This document shows, piece after piece, positions 5,453 through 6,621 of a stretch of 6,621 nucleotides of DNA. Positions within the stretch are counted from its first letter, which is position 1, and every line of letters begins with the position of its first letter. The notes beneath the pieces are model-generated. The model saw only the letters and a list, made by a program, of their open reading frames with translations. It ran no database searches and was not told where the DNA came from. This stretch comes from Lachnospiraceae bacterium (GTDB lineage: Bacteria; Bacillota; Clostridia; Lachnospirales; Lachnospiraceae), in NCBI GenBank assembly GCA_017412265.1, contig JAFPYK010000176.1, positions 1 to 6,621 on the forward strand, given 5' to 3'. The position numbers and the translations under genes were made by a program.

Positions 5453-5489
5453 CTTGCAGGGTGGAGAAGGCTCCGTCCCTGCAGGTTTT
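5453..5489 (+). promoter_or_regulatory. 5'-leader hairpin followed by TTTT (attenuator or stability element)
   Basis: CTTGCAGGG (5453-5461) pairs with CCCTGCAGG (5477-5485) over 9 bp with one G-T pair. Inside, GGAG (5463-5466) pairs with CTCC (5471-5474) around an AAGG tetraloop, with a small asymmetric internal loop between. TTTT (5486-5489) follows directly, then CACTTTT. The structure begins at or within a base or two of the predicted transcription start. It could be a premature terminator in the leader or a 5'-end hairpin that protects the mRNA. No competing antiterminator pairing is evident. Confidence 0.5.
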
Positions 5490-5510
5490 CACTTTTAGAG
5501 AAAGGCTGTG

Positions 5511-6182
5511 ATGAGCGGTATGGACTTGTATTTGATCGCGAATATCATCACCTGTGTCGGTGCATTTGCCGGGTTTATCTATGGGGCGGCGAAGTTTTTC
5601 CGGCCCAAGAAGGCCGTCTATGCACAGATGATCACATTTTCTGCCGGCTGCATGGCTTTCGGACGGCTGTACCAGGCGATCCGGGTCCTGACGGGCAGCG
5701 AGATCGTGAATGAATTTCACCTGGGTGTGCTGGGCGTGATCGGAACCCTGATGTTCTTCTTCTCGGCCAACTTCGGCCTGATGGATTCCATCGTCGATGA
5801 CGGGTCTCCGGACCTCAGGAAGTACCGGGTGTTTCCGGCGGGAGCTTCGGCTGTCGCCGTGGCGGTGTACCTGATCTTCTTTTTCTTCACGGATCAGCCG
5901 CTGATCGTGAAAGTGATTGCGCTGATCGGCTCGTGCCTGATCGCTTTTGCGTCGTATTATAACCTGAAGCATTTCATCATCCCGGATGAGTTCGGCATTA
6001 TCCGGTGGCTGCGGCCTTACAATCTGCTGGCGCTGATTTTTGAGTTTCTGTGCCTGGCGGAAATGGTCGCGCAGAGCCACAGGATGGCGGGCCTGGTGCT
6101 CGTGATCGGAATCCTGATGGGCGTGCTGATGCTGATGATTGTCGTTGCGGTAGACAGGGGGATTAAGAAATGGTCAATCTAG
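5511..6182 (+). CDS. Seven-helix integral membrane protein of unknown function
   Basis: I do not recognise a family. The 223 residues hold seven clear hydrophobic segments at about 5-28, 37-60, 70-93, 106-126, 131-155, 169-187 and 192-214, joined by short loops. The longest loop, around 93-106, is acidic then basic (DSIVDDGSPDLRKYR). There is no soluble domain and no signal peptide beyond the first helix. Charged or polar residues inside or near helices (Arg52, Glu65, Glu179, Glu184) are notable, but no catalytic motif is evident. ATG 5511 is preferred because AGAGAAAGG ends at 5505, 5 bases upstream; a GTG at 5508 is too close to that site and the ATG at 5520 too far. The stop is TAG (6180-6182), and the PrsW-type gene begins 13 bases before the end of this one, so the pair is co-translated and probably works together. 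It could be a partner, substrate or regulator of the protease, all inference. Confidence 0.8.
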   Translation: MSGMDLYLIANIITCVGAFAGFIYGAAKFFRPKKAVYAQMITFSAGCMAFGRLYQAIRVLTGSEIVNEFHLGVLGVIGTLMFFFSANFGLMDSIVDDGSPDLRKYRVFPAGASAVAVAVYLIFFFFTDQPLIVKVIALIGSCLIAFASYYNLKHFIIPDEFGIIRWLRPYNLLALIFEFLCLAEMVAQSHRMAGLVLVIGILMGVLMLMIVVAVDRGIKKWSI

Positions 6183-6621
6183 AGTATATCCTGTTTATCT
6201 GCGTGGTTGCCCCTCTGTTTCTGATGCTTCTGATGATGCCGGGCCGGGCGAGGCTGTCGCTGGGATTCATGATTATCGGCATCGTCGTCTGCCTGTTTGT
6301 CTCGGAGCTGAACGCGCTGCTGCTGCCGCTCTTCGGCTATGACATGACCTACACGACGTCGGTGATTACGCCGATTACGGAGGAGATCATCAAGGCGATA
6401 CCGATCTTGTTCTACGCCAAGGTCTTCTCTGATAAGCGGGACACCATCATGATGATTTCGCTTGCCCTCGGTATCGGCTTCGGCATGTTCGAGAACACGG
6501 TCGTGCTCGTTCAGAATATCGGGGCAGTGACGGTCACCTGGGCGGTCATCCGCGGTTTCTCCACCGCGCTGATGCACGGGATCTGCACGCTCTCGGTGGG
6601 CTTCGGCATCAGCTTCATCAA
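6170..6621 (+). CDS. PrsW-family intramembrane glutamic protease, 3' end beyond window
   Basis: The first 150 residues of a multi-pass membrane protein that reads off the window edge. The PrsW hallmarks appear in order: TEEIIKA at 70-76 (the EExxK motif, Glu71, Glu72, Lys75), GFGMFENTVVL at 103-113 (the FExN-like motif with Phe107, Glu108, Asn109), and RGFSTALMHGI at 128-138 with His136. Hydrophobic helices lie at about 5-23, 30-54, 62-84, 93-115 and 124-149. In Bacillus subtilis PrsW cleaves the anti-sigma factor RsiW at site 1; no sigma or anti-sigma gene is seen here, so the substrate is unknown. The start at 6170 is chosen for AGGGGG at about 6156-6161, 8 bases upstream, and because the frame has the protein-like start MVNLEYILF. 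It overlaps the preceding gene by 13 bases in another frame. Catalytic residues seen so far are intact; only the C-terminal part is missing from the window. Confidence 0.85.
   Translation, partial: MVNLEYILFICVVAPLFLMLLMMPGRARLSLGFMIIGIVVCLFVSELNALLLPLFGYDMTYTTSVITPITEEIIKAIPILFYAKVFSDKRDTIMMISLALGIGFGMFENTVVLVQNIGAVTVTWAVIRGFSTALMHGICTLSVGFGISFI

Noticed and set aside
1..6621. CRISPR array, insertion sequence, tRNA, rRNA or riboswitch
   Set aside because: No regularly spaced repeats, transposase motifs, tRNA-like cloverleaf sequence or recognised riboswitch core was found. A B12 riboswitch was looked for by eye upstream of 147, but the leader is too short.

Overview
The window comes from a GC-rich bacterium, most likely a Firmicute of class Clostridia (Lachnospiraceae-like). 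This rests on purine-rich Shine-Dalgarno sites (GGAGG, AGGAGG), short tightly packed genes, and a stand-alone methionine-synthase activation protein with a cysteine-rich tail. The taxonomy is an inference from gene style, not a placement.

Layout, all genes on the + strand. (1) 147-1754: a two-gene unit with its own promoter, holding a vitamin-B12-dependent methionine synthase activation-domain protein and, 9 bases later, an AraC-family regulator with a cupin sensor domain. (2) 1840-5179: a compact L-rhamnose catabolic operon in the order rhaB (rhamnulokinase), rhaA (L-rhamnose isomerase), rhaD (rhamnulose-1-phosphate aldolase), joined by two ATGA stop/start overlaps. It closes on a strong hairpin at 5219-5275 that looks like a bidirectional terminator. 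(3) 5276-5510: a non-coding stretch with a possible minus-strand gene remnant, a good sigma-A-type promoter, and a hairpin at the predicted transcript 5' end. (4) 5511-6621: a seven-helix membrane protein of unknown function, overlapping by 13 bases the start of a PrsW-type intramembrane protease that runs off the window.

The three rha enzymes form one pathway: RhaA converts L-rhamnose to L-rhamnulose, RhaB phosphorylates it, and RhaD splits the product into dihydroxyacetone phosphate and L-lactaldehyde. The AraC-type protein just upstream is the obvious candidate activator, and the rhaB promoter has a poor -35, as expected for an activated promoter. No transporter, mutarotase or lactaldehyde reductase lies in the window.

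The most notable observation is that rhaD, intact from start to end at normal length, has an in-frame TAG at codon 40, between its phosphate-binding motif and its zinc/catalytic residues. The pathway as written therefore lacks a full-length aldolase unless the TAG is read through, is a recent polymorphism, or is a sequence error. Second, RhaB ends about 50 residues earlier than the E. coli enzyme, its last codons doubling as the Shine-Dalgarno site of rhaA. Third, a 9-base word (TAAGGACAG) occurs in both the regulator-operon leader and the rhaB promoter region, and may mark an operator. I see no wholly new system here. The membrane protein/PrsW pair is the least characterised part.
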